From: Sindora glabra
Lineage: Eukaryota > Streptophyta > Magnoliopsida > Fabales > Fabaceae
NCBI GenBank assembly: GCA_020226215.1
Contig: CM035228.1
Location: 124,001-188,000 of the forward strand
Reading direction: 5' to 3'
Length of the DNA: 64,000 nt
Below are positions 11,672 to 24,224 of this stretch, piece after piece. The position numbers and the translations under genes are program-made. The stretch's first letter is position 1; each line of letters starts with the position of its first letter. The notes under the pieces were generated by a model. That model was not told the DNA's origin. It ran no database searches and saw only the letters and a program-made list of their open reading frames with translations.

Positions 11672-11683
11672 TGGTATAAAAGC
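11672..11683 (+). other. Decayed Met-tRNA-type primer-binding site
   Basis: TGGTATAAAAGC matches the plant initiator-Met primer site TGGTATCAGAGC with two changes and follows an LTR-like CATAACAAGT end. It marks a second, different retroelement from the one with the GGCACCG site at 7867. Confidence 0.5.
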
Positions 11684-12093
11684 ATGGTCTAGATTTCTAA
11701 TAATGAATAAGTTAAAGTAATCCAATTATCATATTTGAATAGACAAGTTGGGTTTATGGCAATATGACTAGCAATATTGATAATGAAAAAGGGTATAATT
11801 GAATATACGTTAAGGCACATCTTTAAATGTCTCTATGCATTTCCTATTATGTATATGTTAGTCATTATTAATTAATTTATTGAATCTCTTCATCATTTAT
11901 CTTCTAGGTTGGACTATTCCTTTGGCAAACTGTTTCAGGTTTGAATATTAAATGTATATGATGGTTTGAATTATGTGAAATAAATTTGAGTCATGGATTA
12001 TGACTAATGCTGATAAGGACAATATTCCCTCCTTGTTGATTGAGAAAGTGAATTTGTTTTAGGATTGTATAATGAATTATGGAATTCATTGTT

Positions 12094-13753
12094 TGATATG
12101 CATGCCACAATGCACCAAAATTGTATAAAAATTTGTTGCTGAAAAATAATATAAACAGTGGCACAATCAAGTCGTACCCTTAGTAATATTTTAATTTTAT
12201 CTTTTTTAAATAATTTTCTAACATTATATGCATAATTATTAAATTATTTATGCAATGAAAACATGAAGAACTAATGCAACAGAATGCAATGTAATCAAAT
12301 AGAATACTGTACAAAAATAGAATGAAAATTAGAATCAAGATGCAGAACGCAATAATTATGCTACAGAACAGAATTAAAATTGAGGGGTTGGTTGCACGAA
12401 TTAAACAATGTAATAAGCACAAATTTAAAGCACAAGAAAAAAATAAAATAGAAGATACTTCAATAGAATTAAACAGTCGATTCAAGAAAATTGATAGCCC
12501 TAAACTGAATTAATCATAAATCAATTAGGATTTAATTTTTTCTAATTAATTCTTTAACCTTGGATTACTCGAATCCTTTGTAATAATCTGTGAATTTTAT
12601 GCTAGGTAACTGCCTAGGATTTAATCAATTAAGATTGGCTAATTAAGCAACTGCTATAATATCTACGTTAGATCAAAATTGATTTAATGATAGAATTTGA
12701 TTAAATTGAGAAATTAAATTAAAAACCTCCAAATTAACTTCTCAACCCTCTAACCCTATGAGTGAAAATGTGATATACGAACCATAATTCATCAACAAAA
12801 TAATAAAGAAATTAGAAATCATAAGGAAGAATATCAATTATACTAAATCAACATCCAACACAAGCAATCTCAATAATTCAACACAAGTAAATAGGGAAAG
12901 AAGAAAAATAATTAAGAAAAGTCAACATTACAAATCATGATCTCATAATCCTTAAGAGGAGGGCCTCAAACTCTTTGAATTAACCATGAATTTAGGCTTC
13001 CATTAATGAAGAATAGAGAGAGCTAGAAGGGGAAGAAGGCTAGTTGCTGAATGATGTGTATAATTCTGAATTGTTGTGTTTTTCTTTTCAGCCCTCTTAC
13101 CTATTTATATAACCTAATTAGCCTAAAACTTTATTGGACTAGGATTAGATGTCTCTTAGAATTACAATTACAATAATATGGCCTTTCAAAATTTCTAGAA
13201 GTTCAGACCTATTTAAATTAAATCTCTAGAAGCTGTCAAGTTTCTACAAGCAGCATCAGGGAATTCCCATAGATCTGACTTCCAGCCTAATTTTGACCAT
13301 GAAATCGATGAATTCTAGAAGATCCATAAATATGAAAGTTGTAGGCCTCTGAATTCTAAGAATTTAGGCACTAATTTTAGGTCAATCAGACCACTATAGC
13401 TCTAGATATGGCCTAAATACAGAAATGGGTTCAGTTAGGATAAAAACTTTAGCTTGTTGGCCAAGTAAAGGCTTGAAGGAGTTTGAACTTGGCTTTGACC
13501 AAAACATAAAAGTTATAGATATTTCTTTAAGCTTTACATCAATATAAAGTTTGTCTCAATCTGACATTCAAAGCCTAAGATATGATTGAAAAATAGAAAT
13601 AGTATCAAAATCCAACATTTACCGAATAAATTCAAAAACTTGTAAAACTAATCCAAAATTATAAAACAAGATTTATTCTGTAAAATTAAGTAATTATAAT
13701 GCCTAAGAGATATAGAATAAGAGAAAATAAAATAGTAAATATTTTTTTCATCA
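12094..13753 (-). mobile_element. Solo LTR, Athila/Tat-like family, 5-bp target duplication
   Basis: On the minus strand it runs TGATGAAAAAAATATT ... GCATATCA, a TG...CA terminus. It is flanked by perfect AACAA duplications (plus strand TTGTT at 12089-12093 and 13754-13758). Internal blocks match the LTRs at 6235 and 9402 and, most closely, the solo LTR at 20359. No primer site or gag lies beside it, so it is the product of LTR-LTR recombination. Short open frames inside it are not genes. Confidence 0.85.
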
Positions 13754-13914
13754 TTGTTATTGAGGATACCTTGATTGATTTATGAAAGCCATATTCTTTT
13801 ATTATATTATATAAGATAAAGCTAGTTTGCCCTTTAGATTAGCTTAATGCTAAGTTGTGTTTGAAATACATGCATGTGTGTGATCTATTTAGGCGCACTT
13901 TCTATTTCTATTAA

Positions 13915-14150
13915 TTATATCATATCTTTTTTGCATTTAGTCAGTTTCATTCTGCTTCCTATGCATTATATTGCATAATTACATTCTATTCTATTTATAT
14001 TCTGTCTACATTCTATTTGTTAGTAAATCATAGTGACAGGATAATATTAAGTGGTTTATTAGGGGGTTTGACTTAATTGTTTCCCTATATTGCAAAAATT
14101 TTTATCAACCAATAATATATAATTTTAATCATGTAAAGATGCACACATCA
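13915..14150 (+). mobile_element. LTR 3' fragment of the same family
   Basis: A run of TTCTATT-type repeats, TAATATTAAGTGGTTTATTAG and TTTTTATCAACCAATAATATA leads to a terminus GCACACATCA. This parallels the 3' end of the 6235-7860 LTR (TTTTTAACAAACCAATATAATC ... TGCATATTCA). Its 5' part is missing. Confidence 0.45.
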
Positions 14151-14504
14151 ATACATAATGCCAAGAATACCATAACAAAATGGTGTATCAAAAACGCATA
14201 ATAGAACTTTGTTAGATATGATTAGAAGCATTCAAGTAATATGTTTTTTTTTTACCTATTTCATTGTGGACTTATACTTTAAAGATTGCCATGTATTTGC
14301 TAAGTGGGTTTCCTAAGGTTTCACACACATTCTTTCATACAGTGAAATCTTCAAATCTTGTTACCTACCATTAGACCAATTAAACAATAAAACACTATAG
14401 AATTATATATTCATAGGCTTCCACTTCCATGCAATATATTACGCAAACTTCTTTACATCTAATATATATACATTGTCTTTCACTAAGTTTGGTGTAAAGG
14501 ACTA

Positions 14505-15970
14505 CTTAGACATAGCCTTGATATGTATAATATGTTTATATTTATTTTCTCTTATATTTATACTCTTAGGATGTATATGTGCTTAATTGAGTTGAATTTG
14601 CCTTATTTTATGATTGGGCATAATTTTCAAATGAAATTAAATTATTAAGCTAATGCAAGATTTTTGAGATTGTTTCAAGTTTTTTTTTTAATCATATCTA
14701 GAGTTCTAAAGACTTGATTAGGAAAATTCTTATATATTTGAAAAGCTTAGGGAAAACCTTACAAATGTTACAAGAATAGTAAGTTATAATTTGGCCATTT
14801 AGAGATTTGAATTTGACCAGGAAGTTAATGCAGTGTTTGTGATGTTGATATCCTCCTTAGCTTAATCATAATTTTTAGGACATATATGAAGCTCTAAAAG
14901 TCAAAATATAAATTCAAAGCCATGAGTTAGATAAAGTCCAACCTAACAACATTTTATTCAAAGATTAGTGAAATAATGTAGTTTTGATAATGAAAAAGGG
15001 GATAGAAGTTGAATCACTAGATTTGACTATGCCTTAATTGTTACAGTGTTTTGGACTATAAATAAAGTTCTAGACCTCTAAATTAAACTAGTCTTGGATC
15101 ATTGTAACCTTAAGATTCATCCATGATTAGCCTAAAAGGAAAAAAATCCTAATGTATTCAAATATTAGGTTATTAAAGCCTCTAAAAGCAATAAATCCCT
15201 ATTTGACACTTTATCATCTCATTCTTCTTCTTTTACTTGTAGAAGCCATGAATGGCAAAGTTTTCCCTTTTCAATTCAAGGTTTTTATACTTTAATTCAT
15301 GTAAATTATAAGACCTAGTTTTTATTAATATATTCTAAATCTGATTATCATTGTCTTTCTATTCTTTAATGTTTATAATTGTCAAAGTTCATTATCTACA
15401 ATAATCATTTGTTAGATAATTAATTATAATTTTTTTACAATTGTGAGTTGTTATGATAGATTACCTTAGTAGAAATTAATTTTAATTGATTTGATGCTTA
15501 AGTGTATCATTAATTTCCTATGAAAAATGAAGAATAAATTAATAATTTGCACTTGCGATTATTTATTCAATCTTAGTCAAGTTCTAGTAAGTAATACTTT
15601 TGCTAAATTAATTTATGGATTATTATAGAAATTCAAAATAATTTTTAAATTGAATTAAATAATAAGGAATTAATTTAGGTCATTGTTTGAATTAATTAGT
15701 ATTGGGAACATTTTAGTATTGCAGCAAACATTTTAGATAATTTTCTAGCTAAGTGATCAAATGTATGATATTTCATTAGTTGTTAAGAATTGATCAAAGA
15801 ATTGAACTATGAAATCACCTTGAACTAGAGTCTTTTTATCATTATTATTTTCTTATATTAGCTACATTCTTATAATTAGTTAGTTCTGTTAAACTCTTCC
15901 ATATTTTACATTTTGTATTCACAAATTGGTCACTAATCTTTTGGGTTTGACCTGCACTTACCTGTTTTAC
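14505..15970 (+). mobile_element. Diverged LTR-like repeat copy
   Basis: The segment begins with TTTATTTTCTCTTATATTTATACTCTTAGGATG and contains TTGGACTATAAATAAAG, TTGTCTTTCTATTCTTTAATG and TTTACATTTTGTATTCACA in the same order as the LTR family at 6235 and 9402, but with lower similarity. No coding capacity and no clear ends. Confidence 0.35.
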
Positions 15971-16959
15971 ATTCTAGTAGAAGTAATATTTAATTTTGAT
16001 ATGAACTCCATAAAAATAGGACCACCGCTAAATGTGATTTAACTTTCCAAAAGGCTTTCCAATGTGTAGTATATTTTCACTAAGTAATTCTATAATGTTT
16101 ATCTTGCCTAAAGAGTTTTTTATAGCTAAGGTTAACAAAGAATGTTGTTGAAGTATTCCCTATACAAATTAGTTGGTCTTGGCCCCTAAACATAAGGATT
16201 AGAGTTTTTAAAATTTATTAAGTTGTATCTATAATTACAGTTGCTATAAAAGTAATATATTCCATGCTCCATTATATTCATTAATCATACTAACAATATG
16301 ATTATGCCAATATTGGCTTCGTAAGCTAATTTGTTTACCATTAGCATATTGTTATTTTAATACAAGTACAATGTTAGAGGTTACCTTACTAAGAAGCCAA
16401 TGTATTGGTCCTAAGTAAAAGGTCAACCTATCCTTTACCATATCTTTGAATGATACATTTAAAGACCAAAAGTTTGAAGATTAGTTACAATTCACAATAA
16501 TTGAATAGCTACCATCCATAAGTTGAACAAATCCATTCTTATTAAGCCTAAACCTCTAGGAGTCCTAAGAAGACCAAGGTTTTATCCACTAAGTGAGATT
16601 TCATTACCAAACCACTAAAAATTAACCATTACCATAGTTTTTTCAAAGGTATATTTGGCAAAGATTAACGTTAATGAAATTTGATATATTAGTAAGTTAC
16701 TAAATATTGAATTACAAAATGTTAATTTGCCAGCTAGTGAGAGTAAAAAAGCTTTCCAACCGAAGTTTATTTGCAATCTTCATCTATCATGATCAGTTTT
16801 TAAACTTGAAAACTTACTTGTCAAGTCATAGACTATGCCAGTTGATATGATGGTTGCAAGGATAGGATGTGTTGTAAGAGAATTATAGGATTTTGACTTG
16901 ATTGTAGGACATGGAACTCTTTGAAAGTGACTAAGATCTATAATTAAAAGTGTTGTAGA

Positions 16960-18920
16960 ATGATTTAATTGATTTATTTAATATTATGGTTGAGATTTGT
17001 GAGGAATAAAAGTGGATGAATAGTGATTCTATAAAGAAATTTGCAATATGTGAAATGATAGTTAACTATGCACATTAAAGTGCTCTTCAGACAAACATAA
17101 TTGACTATACAAGTTAGGATTGCTCTTTAAACAATCATAATCAACTATAATTGTGCATGTATGCATAAAAAAAATTTTTTAGTTATATGTATACTTACTT
17201 TTTAGTACATTAATAAAATTTTAAGGCACCTCTAACATCTGGTAGGTAACCTTCTAATGAACTGGGTTCAAAGATACGATTGTTATCCTTAAGCTATGCC
17301 TGTTAGGGTAGGATAAGTTTGATCTTGTAACCTATAAAGGAATAGGTTTTTCATGAAAATGGTTCAAAAAAATAGAATTCAAGGTATGTACTTAGGATTA
17401 TAGGAAATATGTATTAATATTGTAAGAAAACCTAGAGCAGGACTATAAAATGAAAGATTCATCTAAAAATTGTTCAGATAAGTTATTTTAGTTTTTCTTA
17501 ACCCCAAACTTTTAATTGAACCTAATTAAGAGAAAATATGAAGATGTATGGCTTCCCTAACTAAAACTATATCAAACATTTACATAGTAAGTAATATAAA
17601 CTTAAAACTACTAGCATATTGTAACATTGAAATCTATGAAATGAAAATAAGAATAATAAAGTGACAAAATCATAAAAAGACCAACATAAGAAGTAATAGT
17701 GAGTACCACCAAAACTTATTCCTACTTGCTTAAAAACTTGGTTAAATTATTATTTGATAATAATTGAGGTTAATCATTTAAAATGGAAGGGAAAACCTAT
17801 GGTGAAATAATGCTCAAACTCTTTAATTTAAAAATGTTTGGAGTCTAACATTAGTGAGTTTCACCATATTTAACTGACAAGCATCAGGTGTAATGTTGAT
17901 ACATTCTTGCAGTATTACTAGGTTATAAAGGCCTTAAGAATTTGAAAATAAATTCTTTTGAAAGAGAAAGCATTATTATGTTCCTTCTAAATTTAAAAAG
18001 TAAATCAATCGTGGTGACAAAATAAATTAAAATGAAATTTTTGGTATTAGAAAGCTAAATTATTATAAGAACAACTAAGATGGAATATTTAGTAAGGAAT
18101 AATTATTTAGTTAAATGAAATTAAAATGAATACCTTGTATGGAATAGTAAGAAAGAGTAAGAAATATGAAATGATTATGAGTTGAATGTGTTTAAGGTTG
18201 AATGGTTGAGTATAGAGGAGCACTAGGCTATTTTTTCAAAAATACCTTTAGGCTACTATTCCTTCTTATCTTTTATTTTAGCCAATTTCTCCCAATTTTT
18301 CTAAAATCAAACTTTAGCTCCTTTCTCCATCATCATCTTCGTCATCCTCTTCTCCTTGTATCATTTAACAAAGGCAACAATATTCATCAATTACTCATAC
18401 TCTTTGACCTACATAAAGTAAGGATTCCTAAGCTTCTAATTGGATTAAGCTTATTCTTATATTTTCTTGAAGATTTGTGAGAATGGGAGCCTATTAGCTC
18501 AAAAAGAAATTTGAGCTTTAACTTAGGTATTTTAATTTTTTTTATGATCAAGAGCCATTAAGCTACCAATTCTTCTAGCTAGTATCACCTCTATATAAAG
18601 TGAGTAGCATTTACTTAATTAATTATTTATTTTCTTGAAATTTCTCTTATATTAGTTATGTTGAGTTTTTTTAGAGAATATAGGCATGATTTATGGTTTA
18701 TAGCTTAAAAGTGATGAATATTGAAATGGATTAGAGTAGTTTTGCATGATTTTTATGAGTTTTGGTGATCTAGTTCAGTTCTATAATGTTATGGTTGAAA
18801 TTTGTGAGGAATGAAAATGATAAACAATGTTTTTACAGAGAAATCTGAAATTTGTGAGGTGATAATCAACTATGCAATTAGAGTGCTTTTTAGATGATCA
18901 TAATTGACTACATAATTAAC
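16960..18920 (+). repeat. Dispersed direct repeat, two copies about 1.8 kb apart
   Basis: About 140 bases at 16965-17105 (TTATGGTTGAGATTTGTGAGG ... AAGTGCTCTTCAGACAAACATAATTGACTA, shortened here) recur at 18785-18925 (TTATGGTTGAAATTTGTGAGG ... GAGTGCTTTTTAGATGATCATAATTGACTA). The pair may be parts of two old LTRs. The sequence between is non-coding apart from a pyrimidine-rich stretch with a short open frame at 18202-18480 that I do not regard as a gene. Confidence 0.55.
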
Positions 18921-19257
18921 TAGAATTATGCAGAGACATTTTCTAAACCTTCATAATTAACTATAAGTGCCTAGGATTTGTTTCTAGATACTTATAATTG
19001 AATATATAGTTGAATAGCATCCTGTTCCAGTACAATATCATGAGTTTATAGTATTATATGATATGGGATTTTCCTAAAAATGTGAGATAAGAATAGATGA
19101 TTTTAAATACATATAATGGAAAGTAAAATGAGGAAGTAGCTAAGTAACTTTGAGGTAAATGAATTCACGTAATTTAACTTTATCAATTATAAGCCTAGAA
19201 AACTCAATTCTATAATTTGTTTAATGGAATAAGTTATGTAAAGCTTATGTACGCATA

Positions 19258-19320
19258 TACATGTGTGTGCATGTGTTTGCGTGTGTGTGTGTTTGTGTAT
19301 ATATATATATATATATATAA
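19258..19320 (+). repeat. Compound GT/AT microsatellite
   Basis: Interrupted GT repeats pass into a pure AT run of about 11 units. Nothing else of note surrounds it. Confidence 0.9.
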
Positions 19321-20358
19321 TTTATTGGGAGTGTTATACTATAAATATAGAATTGATATGTTAGTTGCAAAGATTATATTCTGTCATTGATATTTATTAT
19401 TTTTGGGTTTTCTTATATATAAATGTTATGTTATGAGACATGAAAATTGAAGTGCTAGTGAGGCACTTGTTATATTAGTATATTGTTTTATAAATGAGAT
19501 TTCAAGATGTTGGGCAATTTAATATCTTTGTTATGGCCATATGCACTGGATCCTTTATGAAGAAATAAGATTGACTCTGGAGGATTAAGGCTGAGTTTGT
19601 GAAAAGTAAAATATGACTAAGATTCATAATGTTATTTATATGCTCTATTTTATTTTATTTTATTTTAAGCTATGCTTATTAATGAATATTCATGCATCGT
19701 TATGAATGAATTATAAATTCTCAGAAAATGATAATAATAGTGCAAAAAATTAAATTCTTTTGACTATAATGATGGGTGATGAATGGTATGATCTTGATTT
19801 GCATACAATTGTAGTTAATTTTTTATAGATATGTTAATCTCCTAAAGCTCTTTCTTCTTCTTTGATAAAGATACATGGATATAGTTATTTTACTTAAGTA
19901 AGAAATCTAAATATTTCCCCTTAAAAGATTTAATTCTAATCCCTTGTTATGGTATTGTTACATTATAATAAATTCTTATTTAATCATTGTCTACTTATTG
20001 AGTTTCATAAAATCTCATTTTTTTTTGTTTGTTTTTCTTTCCTGTAGGGACCCCTTCCCTTAGGTACCTAGCTTTTGGTGGGATAAAAATGGGTTTGCTT
20101 AAGAATTCCAATGCCAAAGTAAGTTCTAAAGAAAGTTAGAGCAACTATACATGATATTAAACTTTCTTATTTTTTAATAGATTTTATGAGAAGAAAAATT
20201 ACATACTTTCATTTTCTTTGAAAAGATGATTGCATATATAACATAGTACTCATTACATACATGGAAAGACTAGTAAGTAGTTACACATAATGACTTCCTA
20301 TGCTGATTACGTACCTAAAGATGGATTGTGATATACTTTCTATAGAGTTAAAGGTCTT

Positions 20359-22000
20359 TGATGTGCACATCGCAATGCACTAAAATTGAATTAAAACTAA
20401 TGTGATGAAAAATAATATAGAATAGTGGCACAACCAAGTCGTACCTCTAGTGATCTTTTAATTTTATCCTTTTTAAATGATTTCCTAACAATATCTACAA
20501 AATAGTTGAATTATTGATGCAATAAAAATAAAATAAACCAATACAACAGTTAATGCGATGAAACAGAATACTATGTAGAAATAGAATGCTATGCTGTATG
20601 CAGAATGCTATAATGTGCTATATGTAGAACAAAATTAGAATTGGGGGGTTTAGCTGCACGAAATTAAAATAAAAGCAATGAAATAATCAAGCAAAAACAA
20701 AAATAATATAGAAGGAATTCAATACACGAAAGCAGCCGATTCAAGGATATGATAATTCTTATTGTGAATTAATCCTAGATCACTAAATATTTAATTATTC
20801 CAATTGATTTTTCAACATTGGATTATTCAGAACCCCTGCAATAATCTACGAATCATACGCTAAATAATCACCTAGAGTTTGGTTAATTAATATTAGAATA
20901 TGAATTAAGCAATTGCCATAATCTCAAAACTAGATCGAAATTGACTTATAGATAGAATTTAATTAATTTAGAAAATTAGATCAAATATCATTGAAGTAAC
21001 CCTCTAACCTTCTACCCCAACATGTAAAACCATAATTAATCAATCATAATTTCACATCAAAATAGCAAAATAATAGAAATTACAAGATTGAGCACCAATT
21101 ATATCAAATCAATATTTAATACAAGCAATCTCATCAATTTAGCATAAATAATTGAGAAAGAGAAAAATCAATAAGAAGAAATCAACATTACTAATTAAAA
21201 TCTCATAATCCTTGAAGAAGAGCTTCACAATCTTTGAATCAATCAAGAGTTTTTAGTCTTCCATGGCTTCAAAACAAGAAAATAGAAAAGAAAGAAAAAT
21301 AACTCTGCTGCTGAACTCTATGTGTAAAGTCTGAATGTATTCTTTTCTTCACCTCTCTTGCCTATTTACATAATCTAATTTGCCTAAAACCCTATTGGAT
21401 TAGGATTAGATGACTCTTAGGATTACAATAAGAAGGATTTCCTAATTTTTAGAAGCCCGGGCCTATTTTTTATAACTCAATTAAATCTAATAGATGCATC
21501 AAGGAATTCCTATAGGTCTGACTTTCAGCCAGTGTTTAATCGTGAAATCAATGAAATTTAGACAAGTCATGAACATTAAAGTTGTAGGCCCATGTTTTTT
21601 GAGAATTTAGCACTAGTTTCAAGTTAATCAAACCACTATAGCTCCAGATATGACCCAAATACAAAAATAGGTTCAGTTAGAACAAAGACAGAGCTTCAGC
21701 TTCTCGGCCAAATAAAAACTTGAAGAAGTTCGAGCTAGACTTTGATCAAAACATAAAAGTTGTTATTCTCTCTTTTAGCCCTTTAACAATATAAAGTTTT
21801 CCTCAATGCAACATCCAAAACCTAATATATGACTGAAAAACAGAAATAGTGTCAAAATCTATCATTTATCGAATAAATTCATAATATTATAAAATTGATC
21901 ACAAATTATAAAACAAGGCTTATTCTATAAAATTAAACAAATATAACACCTAAGAGACATAAAATAGAAGAAAATAAAATAGTAAATATTTTTTTCATTA
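20359..22000 (-). mobile_element. Solo LTR, same family, imperfect target duplication
   Basis: On the minus strand it runs from TAATGAAAAAAATATTTAC to GTGCACATCA. The flanks are AAGAT upstream and AAGAC downstream (plus strand ATCTT at 22001-22005 and GTCTT at 20354-20358), four of five matching. It aligns over its whole length with the solo LTR at 12094-13753, including CACAAYCAAGTCGTAC and the TAATATAGAATAGTGGCAC-like block. The changed first dinucleotide (TA for TG) and changed duplication suggest age. Confidence 0.75.
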
Positions 22001-22011
22001 ATCTTCCACTC

Positions 22012-22332
22012 TTAAATGTTTGAAGTTAAGAGGGGATAGGATGGAAACACAATGAGAGAGAATGAGAGGTAAAGGAAAAAAGAATGATGGATAGTTAGGG
22101 GAAAATACTTTTCCTCTTGCCTAAATATTTAAAAAACTCTCCAAAATTCTCTACATTCGAAAAGTACAAAACATTAACTAAAGGATAGTGCAAGAATTAG
22201 GAAGATTTTGGAAGATTAATTATAAACCTTCAATCTCTCTTCTCCTTGATTAAAACTTTAAATAGAAAGAAAGTTATATTATAACCTTTCATTCCAATTC
22301 CCATCCTTTTATTCTACTCTATCCAAATATAG
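22012..22332. mobile_element. MITE-like foldback
   Basis: The left part, TTGAAGTTAAGAGGGGATAGGATGG, pairs imperfectly with the inverse of the right part (TTTGGATAGAGTAGAATAAAAGGATGGG). The element is non-coding and adjoins the solo LTR. An apparent CATTAAT flank duplication is not usable, because the left copy belongs to the LTR end. Confidence 0.35.
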
Positions 22333-22339
22333 CATTAAT

Positions 22340-23570
22340 GTGTAATTGTTATTATGTAACATAAAGAATACATATGCACCAAAGTATGATCCTTAAACTT
22401 TAGCATTATTTTTCGCACATAGCTAATAAGTTAGTTAAAATATTTCGTAAAATTAATTGTTAAAGTAGCTGAAATTATAAAATAACATATTAATAGAAAA
22501 TATATATAATTAAAATAATTTATATTTATCTAAAAATTAAATTACACTAATGCAATTAAGAAGTTTAAAATAAAAATATAATATTTAATATTTAGTTAAT
22601 TATATTTTATAAACTTATATATTTATTTACTTACATAATTTTTATTTTATTATTTATTATAAAATTATAATCACTTGAAATATAATTAATTATATTTTAT
22701 GATATTATTTATTTACATATATATTTTTATATATTTATAATTTAAAATTAGGATATAATTATGTTAAAATTAAATTAATTATATTTTATGAAAAATATAT
22801 TTAGATTTATATTAGAAAGGGCATGGGTTATCAATTAATAAAAAGAATAAGGATAGATTTGAAAAGAATTTGGAGAGATAGTAATTTATAAGTTATAAGT
22901 TACTTTATATAATTTATCAAATAAGAACTTATTTTCTTAATAAATTAGTGCGAAAAATATCTCTGAATGTTAAATTATAACTTGAGGTTAATAAGTTATA
23001 ACCTTAGTTATATATTGTATGAAATGGAACCTTTATATTATATTTCGTAGAATAAATGCATTGGTGTTAGCAAATATCAAGAGAAAGAAAAGAAAAGCAC
23101 GAGCAAAGACAAATGCTAAGACAGGATGGGTTTAGAGTGGATTCATGATATAAAATACTTCTTTATATAATAGGAAATGAGGATTTCTCATGTGGTATTT
23201 GAATTCAAATTTATAATGTCGGGGTACCTTTTCTTTTTATTTGTGGTTGACACCATTACCGCATTAGTTTTTTTTTTGAAAAAAATAAATACAATAATTA
23301 ATTCCTAATTTATATGAAGATGACTATTATATTGTTTAAATTTTATAATTAGTATTAATAGCTATTTAATTTTGTATTTAATATAATTATTGGTGATTCT
23401 TAGAACTCACGAAGTTAAAATAAATAGAAAATACAGAGAGGAATGGTTAGAATCCAGTAGATCCACATTAAGTTTTGTGTCTTTTATCACAAATCTGTAT
23501 GCTTTCTCCATATTTTAAAACTTCAGAGTATAGAAGGGGATAAAAAATTGTAATTTAATAGTGTTTGACA
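22340..23570. other. AT-rich spacer downstream of BCCP
   Basis: Mostly A and T, with short palindromic TTATAAGTTATAAGTTA motifs around 22890-23010 that resemble worn hAT MITE ends. No coding frame was seen. Confidence 0.5.
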
Positions 23571-24224
23571 GGAATCGCATTTATACATGAATTCTGACGT
23601 TGGTTAAAATTGTACTTGTGTCCTGGCTCATTCAGATTAACAACAATAACGAACCGCATTTAGTGACTTTACCAGAATTTTGTGCTACGCTCTGGTACGG
23701 CATATTATGAAAATTACTGTTCAACAGTGTATGGTATGTAGAAAATTGAGCAAGACAGTCAAAACAGATATGCCTCTTTGCCTTCTGCTTCTTAGGGTGA
23801 AGACTAAAGAATCATTATGAAAGCTGCAACTGCAAAGGGCTGCAGTTTGATGATTTATTTTAAACCCTGGTGAAACTACATAAAGCTGTGATGGAAATAA
23901 AGATCCAAAAGTCAGTGTGGATTTTTCATCTATTTTAATCTTGCAAGTTGATTGAGCAACCAATAATTATATCAAATGCAATACTGAAAGACTATTTATG
24001 CCTTTTAAGAAAAACACATTTCCAACAAATTAAAGACTAAATATTTTGTATTTACTGAAAATTAATATCGGACACATCAACTAATTTTTTAAAATCGTGT
24101 CTACCTAGTAAAGGAATGAAAAGCAACAAAAGTTCATAAAAAAAATGTAAAATTTATCGGAAGTGAGCAAACCTTGTTAACTATAAATCCCTATCTTTCC
24201 CAACAGCAGCAAGTGGCAGCAGGC
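23570..24224 (-). other. Probable 3' UTR of the BCCP gene
   Basis: The sequence directly after the BCCP stop codon is less AT-rich than the spacer beyond it and has mixed composition without transposon features, as expected of a transcribed 3' UTR. A short minus-strand open frame at 23721-23963 lies in it and has no recognisable product. The polyadenylation point was not determined. Confidence 0.35.

Noticed and set aside
12180..12513. Frames of 101 and 63 codons on opposite strands
   Set aside because: Both lie inside the solo LTR, are low complexity, and are not shared as open frames by the sister LTR at 20359.
21996..22339. CATTAAT repeats as target duplication of the 22-kb foldback
   Set aside because: The left copy is the terminus of the adjacent solo LTR, so the match is coincidental.
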